Made by a program: the position numbers and the translations under genes. This document shows positions 50,016-60,137 of a stretch of DNA of 64,000 nt, piece by piece (the first letter of the stretch is position 1; each line of letters opens with the position of its first letter). Origin of the DNA: Rubricoccus sp963708165 (GTDB taxonomy: Bacteria; Bacteroidota; Rhodothermia; Rhodothermales; Rubricoccaceae). The stretch covers positions 1,302,001 to 1,366,000 of the forward strand of contig OY970187.1 of the NCBI GenBank assembly GCA_963708165.1. Reading direction: 5' to 3'. The notes beneath the pieces are model-generated. The model was not told where the DNA came from. It worked only from the letters and a program-made list of their open reading frames with translations, and made no database searches.

Positions 50016-50537
50016 TCAGCTGCTTCTCTGCGCCCGCCGGAGGCGCGCCATCAGCAGCGCGAAGCAGAACGCCTGCAGCGCCAGAGGCACGGCGCGGTTG
50101 AAGCGCAGAGCAAAGTGCCGGAAGAACATCGACTCCTTGGTGATCTCGCCCCACGCGGTGCCATCGAGCGAGAAGTCCACGCCCGAGGAAAAGCTGCCCT
50201 GCGGCGTGAGCTCGAACGTCACGCGGTCACCCATCTCGACGCCAGAGGCCAGCAGCGCGCCTTCGACGGTCACGGTGTTTCCCGACGAAAACGTGCCCTG
50301 CGTCTCAGCCATCGCCAGAGGCTGCCCTTCGAACAAAAGCCGGTAGTCTCTCGAAAGGCCTACGCGGTCCACCTCGAACGGCACGCCGCCGACGCGGATC
50401 TCGCCCTCGTCCCACATCCCGCCGATCTCGACCTCGGCCACGACCGGGCCGCTCTCGCCGCCTTCGCGAATCTCGAACGTCCACGAGCCCGCGCTCCGCG
50501 GCCGCGCGACGTGCGTGCTGTGCGCGCCCTTTATCAT
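50016..50537 (-). CDS. uncharacterised beta-rich protein with C-terminal hydrophobic helix
   Basis: 173 residues. The body has Gly/Glu-rich strands (WTFEIREGGESGPVVAEVEIGGMW, RVGLSRDYRLLFEGQPLAMAET) and ends with a hydrophobic helix (VPLALQAFCFALLMARL) and a basic tail. A LURP-one/scramblase-like barrel is possible but not certain. It overlaps the GH13 gene upstream by four bases, so the two are transcribed together. Confidence 0.5.
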   Translation of the reverse strand: MIKGAHSTHVARPRSAGSWTFEIREGGESGPVVAEVEIGGMWDEGEIRVGGVPFEVDRVGLSRDYRLLFEGQPLAMAETQGTFSSGNTVTVEGALLASGVEMGDRVTFELTPQGSFSSGVDFSLDGTAWGEITKESMFFRHFALRFNRAVPLALQAFCFALLMARLRRAQRSS

Positions 50538-53110
50538 CGCACGATCACGCGGTAGCCGCCCGCCGGAACGGTGAAGGCGAGCGCGGCGCCAGAGGCGGTC
50601 TCGCGTGCCACGCGCGCGCTGTCGTCTAGCGCGTCACGCGCCGAGGCCCAGTCGCCAGAGGCCTCGCGCCCGCCCGCCGCCTCGGCACGTCCGGCCTCTG
50701 GCGCGAGGACGACCTCGGCGCCAGAGGCGCCGGTGTTGATCGCCACGACGACGGTCTGGCCGGGCACGTCGCGGCGGAAGACCCAGAGGGAATCTGTGGC
50801 GTCGAGGGTCTCGTACGTGCCGTGGCGGAGCGCGGGGAGCCTCTGGCGCAGGCGCGTGAGCGCGGCGACGCGGGCGAAGTGCGCGCGCTCGTCTGCGCGT
50901 CACGTCGTCGCCCCAGCGCATGTCGCGGCGGTTGTCCGGGTCGGCGGCGCCGGTCATGCCGATCTCGTCGCCGTAGTAGATCACCGGCACGCCCGGGACG
51001 GTGAGCACGTACGCGAGGCCGAGTTCGAGCCGCGCGAGGCTGCCGGGCTGGTCGCGGACCGGCGGGTTGTCGAAGCCGACCTCGACCGCGTTGGCCTCTG
51101 GCGGCGTGTCGTTTTCCAGGATCGCGAGAAAGCGCGTTTTGTCGTGGCTGTTGAGCAGGTTGCCCATCTTGTGCAGCGGGCCGTACTGCCGGATGCCCTC
51201 GTCGACGGCGCCCGCGAGCGCGGCGAGCGAGCCGCCTCTGGCGAGCGCCGCGATGGCCGCGTCGTATTGGTTGAACTCGAACTGCGCGTCGAGTTGGCCC
51301 GGCCGCACGTAGGCGCCCACGAGCGCGTGCGAGCCAAACGTCTCGCCGATCTGGAACAGGTCGCGCTCGGGAAGCTCCTCGCGCAGCCGCTCGGTCAGGC
51401 GGCGCCAGAACAGCGCCGGGATGTGCTTGACGGCGTCGTGGCGGAAGCCGTCGGCGCCAGAGGCGCGGAGCCACCAGACGGCGTCGGCGGTCATCTGCTC
51501 GACGGCCTCTGGCGAGGCGGTGAAGTCGAAGCTCGGCAGGTACGGCTCGAACCACGTCGTCAGGCGGTAGTCGTCCCAGCGGCGGAGGTTGAGCGAGCCG
51601 TCGGGGAGTTCGAGCGTGCCGAACCAGTCGCGGTTTTGCTGGAAGTACGGGTGGTCCTCGTGCGTGTGGTTGGCCACGAAGTCGAGCAGCACGCGCATCC
51701 CTTGCGCCTGCGCTTCCTCGACGACCTCGCGCAAGAGGCCGATGTCGCCCAGGTGCTCGTCCACCTCGCGCGGCGCGATGGGCCAGTAGCCGTGGTAGCC
51801 GGTGTAGCGCCGGTGCGGCGGCGGAAACTCGCGCTCGGAGCGCTCGGGGTTGTCGTAGACCGGCGAGATCCAGAGCGCGGTCACGCCCAGGTCCTGGAAG
51901 TAGCCCTCGCGGATCCTCTGGCGCAGGCCGGCCAGGTCGCCGCCGTGGTACTGCGCGGGAAACAGCACGCTGTCCGGGTCGGCGGGCGCGTCGTTGCTCG
52001 GGTCGCCGTTGGCGAATCGGTCCAGCACGACCTGATAGACGATCTGGTCGTGCCACGTCTCAGCCTCTGGCGGGATCTCGCCAGAGGCTCCCGGCGCGGC
52101 AGTCCCTGCGCCTGCGCCAGAGGCAGGCCGTCGAACAGCAACAGCTCGCGCCACTCCGACGCCACGCCGCCGACGCTCGCGGCCACGCGCAGCGTGCGGT
52201 GCCCGCGCAGGTCCGGCATGCCCGGCAGCGGCTGCAGGCCGATGAGGACTTCGGTGCCGTGCACCTCCATCGCCTCTTGCGGAATGGGCGCGTTGCCGAT
52301 GAGCGCGATCACGTCCTCGGGCTCCAGGTCGATGTCCATCGGCGCGCCCGCGCGGTCAGTGCGGATGGCCTCGAACTCGATTTGATCGGACGCGAACGAC
52401 GGGATGAGGCGCAGCAGCAGGCTGCCGTCGCCGGGCGCGTCCACGGTCAGGATGTTGTTGAAGTCGCCGAAGGGGTTGGGCGCGGTATCGGGGTTGGTGG
52501 CGTCCAGCACCTCGGCGCCGTCCACGACCAGCTTGTACTCGTAGCGGCCGGGCGCGACAGAGCGAGTAAGGGCAAACGTGCCGTCGCCGCGGTCGGTCAG
52601 TTCGTCGCTCGTGCGGCTCCAGTCGTTGAAGCCGCCCATGACGAACACGCGCGGAGCCGGGGCCCCGGCGGTTTGCGCCTCTGGCGTGGAGAGGTCGGGC
52701 GCAAACGTAAACGTCACCTCGGGCTCGGCCGCTACGGTAACAGGCAACGCCAGAGGCTCGCCGTCGATGGTGTATGGCACCGCGGCGTGTCCGCTAAACC
52801 CCTCGCGCGCGCGGATGACCAAGCGCTCGCCAGAGGCCTCGACCGTCACGTCGGGGTGCGAGCCGAAGACCGGCGCCGCGCCCGCGCCCATCCAATCCTG
52901 CACGACGAGCGTGTCCGCCTGCCCCGCCACCACGCGCACGACAGGCACGGCCCGCGCCAGAGGATCGCGCAGCCAGTCCGCCTCTGGCGCGACGGGCGCG
53001 ACCGGAACCGCCGCGGACTCGGTGTGCGGGAGGGCCTCTGGCGCCAGAGGCGCTGAGCAGGCGGCGAGAACGAGGAGGGCGGCGAGGCTCGCCAGAGGCT
53101 GTGTGCGCAT
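50534..53110 (-). CDS. GH13 alpha-amylase-family lipoprotein with CBM48-like domain, two frame breaks
   Basis: About 858 residues. Lipobox LAAC near residue 18. N-terminal beta domains are followed by a glycogen-binding CBM48/AMPK-type module (VFVMGGFNDWSRTSDELTDR, YEYKLVVDG). The barrel carries IYQVVLDRFANGD, DFVANHTHED, catalytic Asp in GFRHDAVKH, Glu in QIGETFG and Asp in SHDKTRF. The C-terminal beta domain ends TVPAGGYRVIVR. Frame switches near 52105 and 50898 are needed to join the parts. It probably degrades alpha-glucans at the cell surface. Confidence 0.85.
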
Positions 53111-53160
53111 GGGTAGGCGGGGGCTGGCGGAAGCTAGAACCAGCGCCCAGCCTCTGACGC

Positions 53161-53230
53161 ATGGACCGGGCGACCCACCGGGTCGCCCCTACGGGTAGGA
53201 CCGCAGGTGGCGTGATCGCCAGAGGCTGGG
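53161..53230. repeat. hairpin repeat of GGGCGACCC type
   Basis: GGGCGACCCACCGGGTCGCCC near 53169-53189 is a near-perfect stem-loop between minus-strand genes. It resembles dispersed REP-like elements rather than a terminator. Confidence 0.4.
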
Positions 53231-53335
53231 TGGGAGAAGACACGCCAGCGGTGTATCCCTACGGGACATCAGTGCGGCGCCAGAGGCGACGCGGAGGATC
53301 CGGCCTCTGGCGGAACAAAAATCGCCGCGCCCCTC

Positions 53336-53383
53336 CTCATCCCTCATCCCTCATCCCTCATCCCTCATCCCTCATCCCTCATC
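53336..53383. repeat. tandem CCCTCAT heptamer array
   Basis: About seven consecutive heptamers, ending within the stop codon of the transglycosylase gene. It lacks the AAGCTGCC tail seen in other heptamer arrays. Confidence 0.85.
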
Positions 53384-54795
53384 ACACGTCGCTTTGCGCG
53401 TAGAACAGCGCCGCGAGAAAGCGCGGCACGTAGTCGCGCGTCTCGCGCGGGAGCTGCGAGCGGATGTCCCAGAACGTCGGCGTGCGGCCCTCGGCGCGCT
53501 CGAAGCGGCGCACAAAGCCCTGCACGCGGCCCGGACCGGAGTTGTACGCCGCGACCGCGAGCAGCCAGTCGCCGTCGAACATGGTGTGCAGGCGGTCGAG
53601 GTACTGCACCGCGATGCGCGTCGCCACCCTGGGGTCGTGGACCGCCATCGAGTCGGCGCCGAAGTCTCCGGCGGTGGCGGGCATGATCTGCCAGAGGCCT
53701 CTGGCGCCCGCGTGGCTGACCGCCAGCGGGTCCATCGAGCTTTCGATCAGCGCGAGGTACTTGAGCTCCAGCGGCAGGCCGCGGCCCGCGAGCGCCGTCT
53801 CGATCATCGGGAAGTACGCCCGGCGGCGCTTGCCCGAGGTGTTGAACAGGCGCCCCACGCGGACGGCCTCGCTCAGCACGTAGTCCATGCCTTCGGCCGA
53901 GACCAGGAAACTGCCCCGCCGCCGTCACGCCAAGCGCGGCCTCGTACTCCGCCAGAGGCTCGGGCAGCGGCAGCTCTTTGTAGCCGCTGGCGACGTTGGC
54001 GTCGAACATCAGGTCGTCGCGGGCGGCGAGGTCCTTGTGGCCGCTGGCGATGCGGCTGTCAAAAAAGGTGGGCGGCGGCACGTCCGCGAGGTCTTTGTGG
54101 CCGCTGGCGATGCGGCTGTCGAAGAGGCTCGGCGCAGCCTCTGGCGCGTCGGGCGTGGGTGCGGGCACGCCGGGCGTGATCATCGCGGTGGGCGCCGTGG
54201 GATCGTCCGCTGCGGGCGAGGGCACCGAAACCGGCTCGGGAATCGCACGCTCGGTCACAGGAGCCGCCGCCGTCGCCAGAGGCGCCGCGGGCAGGTCCGC
54301 GACGAACGGCTCGCTCGCGATCGCTTCTGGCGTGATGGGTGCCGTGTCCTCTGGCGGAGTACGAGGCTGCGCTTGGCGTGGTGGCGGTGGGGTGCCAGCC
54401 GCGGGCGAGCCCGGCGTGACCGGGGCCGCTTCGTAGCCGCGGCGTCTCGGCGTGGTTGCAGTGCGGGCGGGCACGCCGCCAGAGGCCGTCGCTGTGCTCA
54501 CGGCCGTCACCGGGGGCGCCGGACGTGTCGCCTCTGGCGCAGCGCGTGGCGCCGCGGCAGGTGCAGGTCGGGGCGAGGGACGGCGCACGCCGCGGCGCCG
54601 CGGCATGTGGCCGGTCGCGATGCGCGTGTCGAACAGAGCGGTCGAGTCCTGCGCCGTCGAGTCCTGCGCCGTCGAATCCGCGGAGGCCTCTGGCGGGGCC
54701 GGGCGCTCGGCCTGGGCCGTAGCTGGATGTGCAAGTGCCACGCCGAGCACGAGGCAGGACAGCGCGAAGCGGAGCAGGAAAGGAAGCAAACGCAT
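53382..54795 (-). CDS. lytic transglycosylase (GH23, MltD-like) with short repeats, one frame break
   Basis: About 470 residues from ATG at 54793-54795 with a signal peptide (LLPFLLRFALSCLVLGVALA). A Pro/Ala/Thr-rich region of about 300 residues holds four copies of an FDxRIASGHKDL-like motif. The catalytic domain has ALIESSMDPLAVSHAGARG (Glu), LWQIMPAT and AVAAYNSGPGRVQ. The frame switches near 53915, where GSFLVSAEG should precede MDYVLSEAV; one extra base in a G run explains it. It cuts peptidoglycan glycan strands. Confidence 0.83.
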
Positions 54796-55018
54796 ACAAG
54801 AGGTGGGGCCGTAACCCATAGCGAGGCACATATCGTGCCCGGCAGGCGACCAAGGTAGAGACCACTTCATGGAAGTCCGAATGGAGCCGCGGCGCAGATC
54901 GCGGCGTCCCGCCAGAGGCACGTCCGGGGCCTCTGGCGTGGGCGGAGGCGCCGGAGGCGTGGTGCGAAGCCGCAGCCGGTGCGCGCGGCGCTACCTTTGC
55001 GTCCTGGCTCCCGCCCCC

Positions 55019-56476
55019 ATGTCCGAGCTCCCTCCCGACTCCGCTACCACGCCCGAGCCCGTCGCCGACGTGCTCCCGCTCAAGATCCTGTTCGTCGATG
55101 ACGAGCCGGACCTGCAGCCGCTCATCCGGCAAAAATTCCGGCGCAGCGTGCGCAAAGGCGATCTCGACCTGAGCTTCGCCGAGGACGGCGTGGCGGCGCT
55201 CGAAGCCCTCGCGGCCGATCCCGACATTGAGGTCATCGTGACCGACCTCAACATGCCGCGCATGGACGGCCTCACGCTTCTCGGCCGCCTGGCCGATATG
55301 GAGCGCCGCCACAAGGCCGTCGTCGTGACGGCCTACGGCGACATGGAAAACATCCGCACGGCCATGAACCGCGGCGCGTTCGACTTCCTCACGAAGCCGA
55401 TCGACATGGACGACCTGCAGATCACGATCCAGCAGGCGCGCACCGCCGTCGAGCGCGAGCGCGAGGCCGACCGCGTGCGCCTGGCGCTGGGCATGTACCT
55501 CTCCGCCGAGGTCGCGCAGGCCATCCTGGAAAACCCCGGCGCGCTGGCGCTCGAAGGCGAGATGCGCGTCGTGAGCGTGCTCATGAGCGACCTCTCCGGC
55601 TTTAGCCGCATATCAGAGGAGCTAGAAGCCACACGCGTGGTCGAACTCCTCAACGTCTACCTCTCGGCCATGACCGATGTCGTGGACGAGTACGGCGGGA
55701 CCGTGGACGAGTTTATCGGCGACGCTGTGCTCGCCATCTTCGGCGCCCCGTTTGAGCAAGAAGACCACGCCGACCGCGCCGTCGCGTGCGCCATCGCCAT
55801 GCAGGCGCGCATGGACCAGGTCAACGAGATCATGCGCGAGAAGGGCCTGCCGCATTTGGAAATGACCGCCGCCGTCAACTCCGGCGACGTCGTCGTGGGC
55901 AGCATCGGCTCGCAAAAGCGCGCCAAGTACGGCGTCGTGGGCAGCCCGGTCAACCTCACCTCGCGCATCCAGGGCCAGGCGGCCCCTGGCGAGGTGCTCA
56001 TCTCCGACGACACGCGCACCTCGGTCCGCGCCGAGCTGACCATCGCCGAAACGCGAGAGGCCGGGCTCAAGGGCTTCTCCGAAAACATCGCGCTGCACAG
56101 CGTCACCGGCATCGGCGGCGAGCACGCCGTGGCGCTGGCCGAGACCGAGGTCCACTACCGAGCACTCGGCGAGCCTCTGGCGTTTACCTACGTGCGCCTG
56201 GACGGCAAGCGCATCGACAGCGAACGCATCGCCGGGCGGCTGACGCGCCTGAGCGAGCGCGGCGCCGAAGCCGTGGTCGAGAGCGAAATGCTGCCGCACA
56301 CCGACCTCTTGCTCACGCTCACGCTCAACGGCGAGAGCGAGCCCAGCGAGATCTACGCCAAGGCGCTGGGTGCCGAGCCCGAGGCCTCTGGCGGCACGCG
56401 CGTGCAGCTCCGGTTTACGGCCGTTCCCGAAAGCGTCGGGGCAGCGCTGGACGCACTCGTCCCCGAATCCGCATAG
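55019..56476 (+). CDS. response regulator with class III adenylate/guanylate cyclase domain
   Basis: 485 residues. The receiver (about 20-145) has VDDEPD, phospho-acceptor Asp in IVTDLNMPRMDG, VVTAYGD and LTKPID. The cyclase domain has both metal Asp residues (MSDLSGFSRI and FIGDAVLAIFGAP), the substrate Lys in KRAKYGVVG and NLTSRIQG. The enzyme should make cAMP or cGMP when phosphorylated. A further C-terminal region of about 120 residues is unassigned. The next gene begins 2 nt after the stop and encodes a likely kinase. Confidence 0.9.
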   Translation: MSELPPDSATTPEPVADVLPLKILFVDDEPDLQPLIRQKFRRSVRKGDLDLSFAEDGVAALEALAADPDIEVIVTDLNMPRMDGLTLLGRLADMERRHKAVVVTAYGDMENIRTAMNRGAFDFLTKPIDMDDLQITIQQARTAVEREREADRVRLALGMYLSAEVAQAILENPGALALEGEMRVVSVLMSDLSGFSRISEELEATRVVELLNVYLSAMTDVVDEYGGTVDEFIGDAVLAIFGAPFEQEDHADRAVACAIAMQARMDQVNEIMREKGLPHLEMTAAVNSGDVVVGSIGSQKRAKYGVVGSPVNLTSRIQGQAAPGEVLISDDTRTSVRAELTIAETREAGLKGFSENIALHSVTGIGGEHAVALAETEVHYRALGEPLAFTYVRLDGKRIDSERIAGRLTRLSERGAEAVVESEMLPHTDLLLTLTLNGESEPSEIYAKALGAEPEASGGTRVQLRFTAVPESVGAALDALVPESA

Positions 56477-56478
56477 CT

Positions 56479-59400
56479 GTGCGCACGCCGTCCCCTCGCG
56501 CGATTCTCTGGCTCGCCGCGGCGCTCGTGCTGGGCGCGGGCCTCGCCGCACCGGGCTGGCTGGCGGCGCAGAACGCCGCACAGAGTGCCGCACAGAGTGC
56601 CGCCTCTGGCGCGGCGCCAGAGGCTGAGCGCGTCGCGTTTCGGCACCTCACCGCGGCCGACGGCCTCTCCAACGAATCGGTCTCCGCCATCCTGCAGGAC
56701 CGTCTGGGGTTCGTCTGGATCGGCACCGCCGACGGGCTCAGCCGCTACGACGGCTACGACCTCGTGGAGTACAAGCGCGGGCCGGATTCGACGACGCTCT
56801 CGGACAACGTCGTCTCGGCGCTCGCCGAAGACGCCAGCGGCGCGCTCTGGGTGGGCACGCAGCGCGGCCTGAGCCGCCTGGACCGCACGAACGACCGCTT
56901 TCAGCGCGTCCGCGCAGGCCGCGGCTCCCTGCCCGACGACGACGTGATCGCGCTGCTCGCCGACAGCTCGGGCGCGCTCTGGGTCGGCACGGCGCGCGGG
57001 CTGGGACGCTACGACGTGGCCTCTGGCGCGTGGACCACCTTCCGACACAGCCCCGGAGACCCCACGTCGCTGCCCGATGACAACGTGAGCGCGCTCGCGC
57101 TCGACGCCAGAGGCGCGCTCTGGGTGGGCACCGATGCGGGCGTGGGCCGCCTGAATACGTCCTCTGGCGCGTTCCGCACCTACCGCCCGCCGAGCGCAGG
57201 CGACGGGTTTACGGGCGCCATCTCCAGCCTGACGGTGAGCGAAAAGGGCCACCTCTGGGTGGGCACGCTAGGCGACGGCCTGTTCCGGCTGGACCCCGCC
57301 TCTGGCGCCTTCGAGGAAGCGACGATTCAAGGACTTTCCGCGAGCGTGATCTCGTCGGTCTACGAAGACGCAGGCGGCACGCTGTGGGTGGGCACCTTTG
57401 GCGACGGCCTGCGGCAGGTGCCGCCGGGCGCAACAGAGGCGACCGTGTACCAGTCGACCGAGGGCGACCCGGATGCTCTGCTCAACGATTCGGTCTCGGA
57501 CATCTACGAGGACCGCCAGGGTGTGCTCTGGGTCGCCACGTACGGTGGCCTGGACCGTTTCGACCGCGCCAGAGGCACCGTCTCGCGCTTCCGCCACGAT
57601 CCGCAAGAGGCCGCATCGCTCTCCAGTAACCGCGTAAGTGCGCTGCTGGTCACCCGCGATGGCACGCTCTACGCCGGGACGGACCGCGCCATCGACGCGA
57701 CCGAGGACCGCAGCACGTTCCGCCGCACGCCGGTCTCGGCCACGCAAACCAACGCCGCGACGCTCGCCTTGATCGAGGCCGAGGACGGGACCGTGTGGGC
57801 CGGGACCGAGGCGGGCCTGTTCCGCCTGAGCGCAGGCAGCCTCTCTCCCGTCGACCTGGGACGGCAGGGCCGCGCGACCGCCACCAAAGCGCTTGTGGAG
57901 CGCCGCGGCGGCAGCCTCGCCATCGGCACGCTGGGCGACGGCCTGATCGAGCGCGACGCCGCCTCTGGCGCCATCGCCGCCTACACGCACGACCCGTCCG
58001 ACCCGTCGTCGCTCGCGCACGACAACGTCCGCGCGCTTGCCGAGGACGCCAGAGGCACGCTCTGGGCCGGGACCGAAGAAGGCCTGTGCCGACAGGACGG
58101 CGCGGAGCGCTTTACCTGCTTCCGTGCCGCGCCCGATGACAGCGGTGCGCTCGCGGACGGATACATCCACACGCTCCACGCGCGCGGCGACGGCACGCTG
58201 TGGATCGGCACGCGCGGCGGGCTGCACCGGCTGGACACCGCCACGCCCGAGGGTGGCTTCGAGCGCTTCACCGAAGCCCAGACCGACCTGCCCAGCGACG
58301 ACGTGCTCGCCATCGTCGAGGACGACGACGGCTACCTCTGGCTCGCCACCGCCAGAGGCCTCTCGCGCTTCGACCCGGTCACGCAGACGTTCCAGCAACG
58401 CACGCTCGGCGGCGAAGGCTCGGCGCGCACGCTGGGAGAAGCCGCCACGCGCGCGCCCACTGGCGAGCTCCTCTTCGGCGGCACCAACGGGCTTCTGGCG
58501 TTTTTCCCGACGCAGCTCGCAGCGTCGAACCCCAATCCGCCGCAGGTAGTCATCACCGCCGTCTCGCTGGGCGGCGAGCCTCTGGCGCCCGGCCCGGACA
58601 GCCCGCTGGACGCCCCCGCGCCTCTGGCGGAGCGCGTGCGCCTCAACTACGACCAGGCCGACTACGTCACGTTCACCTTTGCAGGCCTGCACTTCTCGGA
58701 CCCTGGCCGGAACAGCTACCGCTACACCATGGAGGGCTTCGATGACGAGTGGCGCGGCGGCGCGGGCGCCAGAGGCCGCACGGCGCCGTATCCCAACCTC
58801 TCGCCGGGCAAGTACACCTTCCGCGTGCAGGCGGCCAACGCAGACGGCGTGTGGAGCCCCGCAGGCGCGAGCCTCGCTGTGATCGTCACGCCGCCGTGGT
58901 GGCGCACGCCGTGGGCGTACCTCGCGTACGCCGGTCTGTTGGTTCTCGGCTTTGTGCGCTTCGACGGGTGGCAGCGCCAGAGGCTGCTCCGGCAGGAGCG
59001 CGAGCGCGCCGAGCGCCGCGAGCAGGAGATCCGCGCCGAGACGGCCGAGGCTGAGGCGCGGCAAGCCGAGGCCGACCGCAAGCGCGCCGAGGCCGAAACC
59101 CGCGCCGCCCGCGCCGAAGCCGAAGGCAAGCGCGAGCTGGAAAAAGCGTTTCGCGAGCTCAAAGCCACGCAGACGCAACTCGTGCAGTCCGAAAAGCTGG
59201 CATCGCTCGGGCAGCTCACCGCAGGCATCGCGCACGAGATCAAGAACCCGCTCAACTTCGTCAACAACTTCGCCGACCTCAGCGTGGAGCTCGCCGACGA
59301 ACTGGGCGAGGAACTGCACGCCAACAAGGACAAACCTATCTCGGCCGTTTTGGACGAGGTGGACGCCATCCTGGGCGACCTGCGCGACAACTCGCGACGC

Positions 59401-60000
59401 ATCCACGAGCACGGCACCCGCGCCGACCGCATCGTCAAGGCGATGCTGCTCCACAGCCGCGGTAGCTCAGCTGAGCGCGGGCAGGTGGTCATCAACGCGT
59501 TCGTGGAGGAGTACGCCAACCTGTCCTACCACGGCGCGCGCGCCAACGACAAGGAGTTCCAGGTCGACTTGGTGCGCGACCTAGACCCAGAGGCAGGCGA
59601 GGTCGAGGTGATTCCCCAGGAGCTCGGCCGCGTGCTCATCAACCTGCTCGGCAACGCCTTCTACGCCGTCGGGCAGCGGCGCAAGATCGACGGCGAGAGC
59701 TTCGAGCCGCGCGTGACGGTCGTGACGCGGCGCGAGGAGAAAAGAGCAGCGACGTGGGTCGAGATCCGCGTCGAGGACAACGGTACGGGCATCCCGGAGG
59801 AGATCCGCGAAAAGGTGTTCGAGCCCTTCTTCACCACCAAGCCCACCGGCGACGGCACAGGCCTGGGCCTCTCGCTCGCCTACGACATCATCACGCAGGG
59901 CCACGGCGGCACGCTGGCGGTGGAAAGTGAGGACAACGTCGGCACCACGTTTACCCTACGGCTGCCCGCCAAGCCCGCGCCAGAGGCGGTCACAGCCTGA
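56479..60000 (+). CDS. two-component histidine kinase with beta-propeller sensor (HTCS-like)
   Basis: 1173 residues from GTG at 56479. Signal sequence or anchor at the N-terminus, then about thirteen Reg_prop repeats (pattern LWVGTxxGLSRLD) forming two propellers, a Y_Y_Y domain (YRYTMEGFDDEW, LSPGKYTFRVQAAN), a transmembrane helix (AYLAYAGLLVLGFVRF), a coiled coil, and a kinase with the phospho-acceptor in GIAHEIKNPLNFVNN, N-box NLLGNAFYAV and G-boxes VEDNGTGIP and GDGTGLGLSLAYDI. It lacks the receiver and AraC parts of hybrid HTCS, so the cyclase upstream is its likely partner. Confidence 0.92.
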   Translation: MRTPSPRAILWLAAALVLGAGLAAPGWLAAQNAAQSAAQSAASGAAPEAERVAFRHLTAADGLSNESVSAILQDRLGFVWIGTADGLSRYDGYDLVEYKRGPDSTTLSDNVVSALAEDASGALWVGTQRGLSRLDRTNDRFQRVRAGRGSLPDDDVIALLADSSGALWVGTARGLGRYDVASGAWTTFRHSPGDPTSLPDDNVSALALDARGALWVGTDAGVGRLNTSSGAFRTYRPPSAGDGFTGAISSLTVSEKGHLWVGTLGDGLFRLDPASGAFEEATIQGLSASVISSVYEDAGGTLWVGTFGDGLRQVPPGATEATVYQSTEGDPDALLNDSVSDIYEDRQGVLWVATYGGLDRFDRARGTVSRFRHDPQEAASLSSNRVSALLVTRDGTLYAGTDRAIDATEDRSTFRRTPVSATQTNAATLALIEAEDGTVWAGTEAGLFRLSAGSLSPVDLGRQGRATATKALVERRGGSLAIGTLGDGLIERDAASGAIAAYTHDPSDPSSLAHDNVRALAEDARGTLWAGTEEGLCRQDGAERFTCFRAAPDDSGALADGYIHTLHARGDGTLWIGTRGGLHRLDTATPEGGFERFTEAQTDLPSDDVLAIVEDDDGYLWLATARGLSRFDPVTQTFQQRTLGGEGSARTLGEAATRAPTGELLFGGTNGLLAFFPTQLAASNPNPPQVVITAVSLGGEPLAPGPDSPLDAPAPLAERVRLNYDQADYVTFTFAGLHFSDPGRNSYRYTMEGFDDEWRGGAGARGRTAPYPNLSPGKYTFRVQAANADGVWSPAGASLAVIVTPPWWRTPWAYLAYAGLLVLGFVRFDGWQRQRLLRQERERAERREQEIRAETAEAEARQAEADRKRAEAETRAARAEAEGKRELEKAFRELKATQTQLVQSEKLASLGQLTAGIAHEIKNPLNFVNNFADLSVELADELGEELHANKDKPISAVLDEVDAILGDLRDNSRRIHEHGTRADRIVKAMLLHSRGSSAERGQVVINAFVEEYANLSYHGARANDKEFQVDLVRDLDPEAGEVEVIPQELGRVLINLLGNAFYAVGQRRKIDGESFEPRVTVVTRREEKRAATWVEIRVEDNGTGIPEEIREKVFEPFFTTKPTGDGTGLGLSLAYDIITQGHGGTLAVESEDNVGTTFTLRLPAKPAPEAVTA

Positions 60001-60054
60001 GCCTCTGGCGCAGAGTGTGAGGCGGTCTCTAATCCCCGAGCCTCTGGCGGCTAA

Positions 60055-60072
60055 GCCTCTGGCGCCAGAGGC
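60055..60072. repeat. 18-bp motif palindrome after the kinase gene
   Basis: GCCTCTGGCGCCAGAGGC. Two more single copies lie between it and the stop at 60000, the first beginning immediately after the TGA. Confidence 0.9.
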
Positions 60073-60137
60073 GCCGAACGGACTTGCGGCTTTGCCGCCA
60101 GGGGGCGTATCTGGGAGATCGCTTCTCCTCTGCGCTG

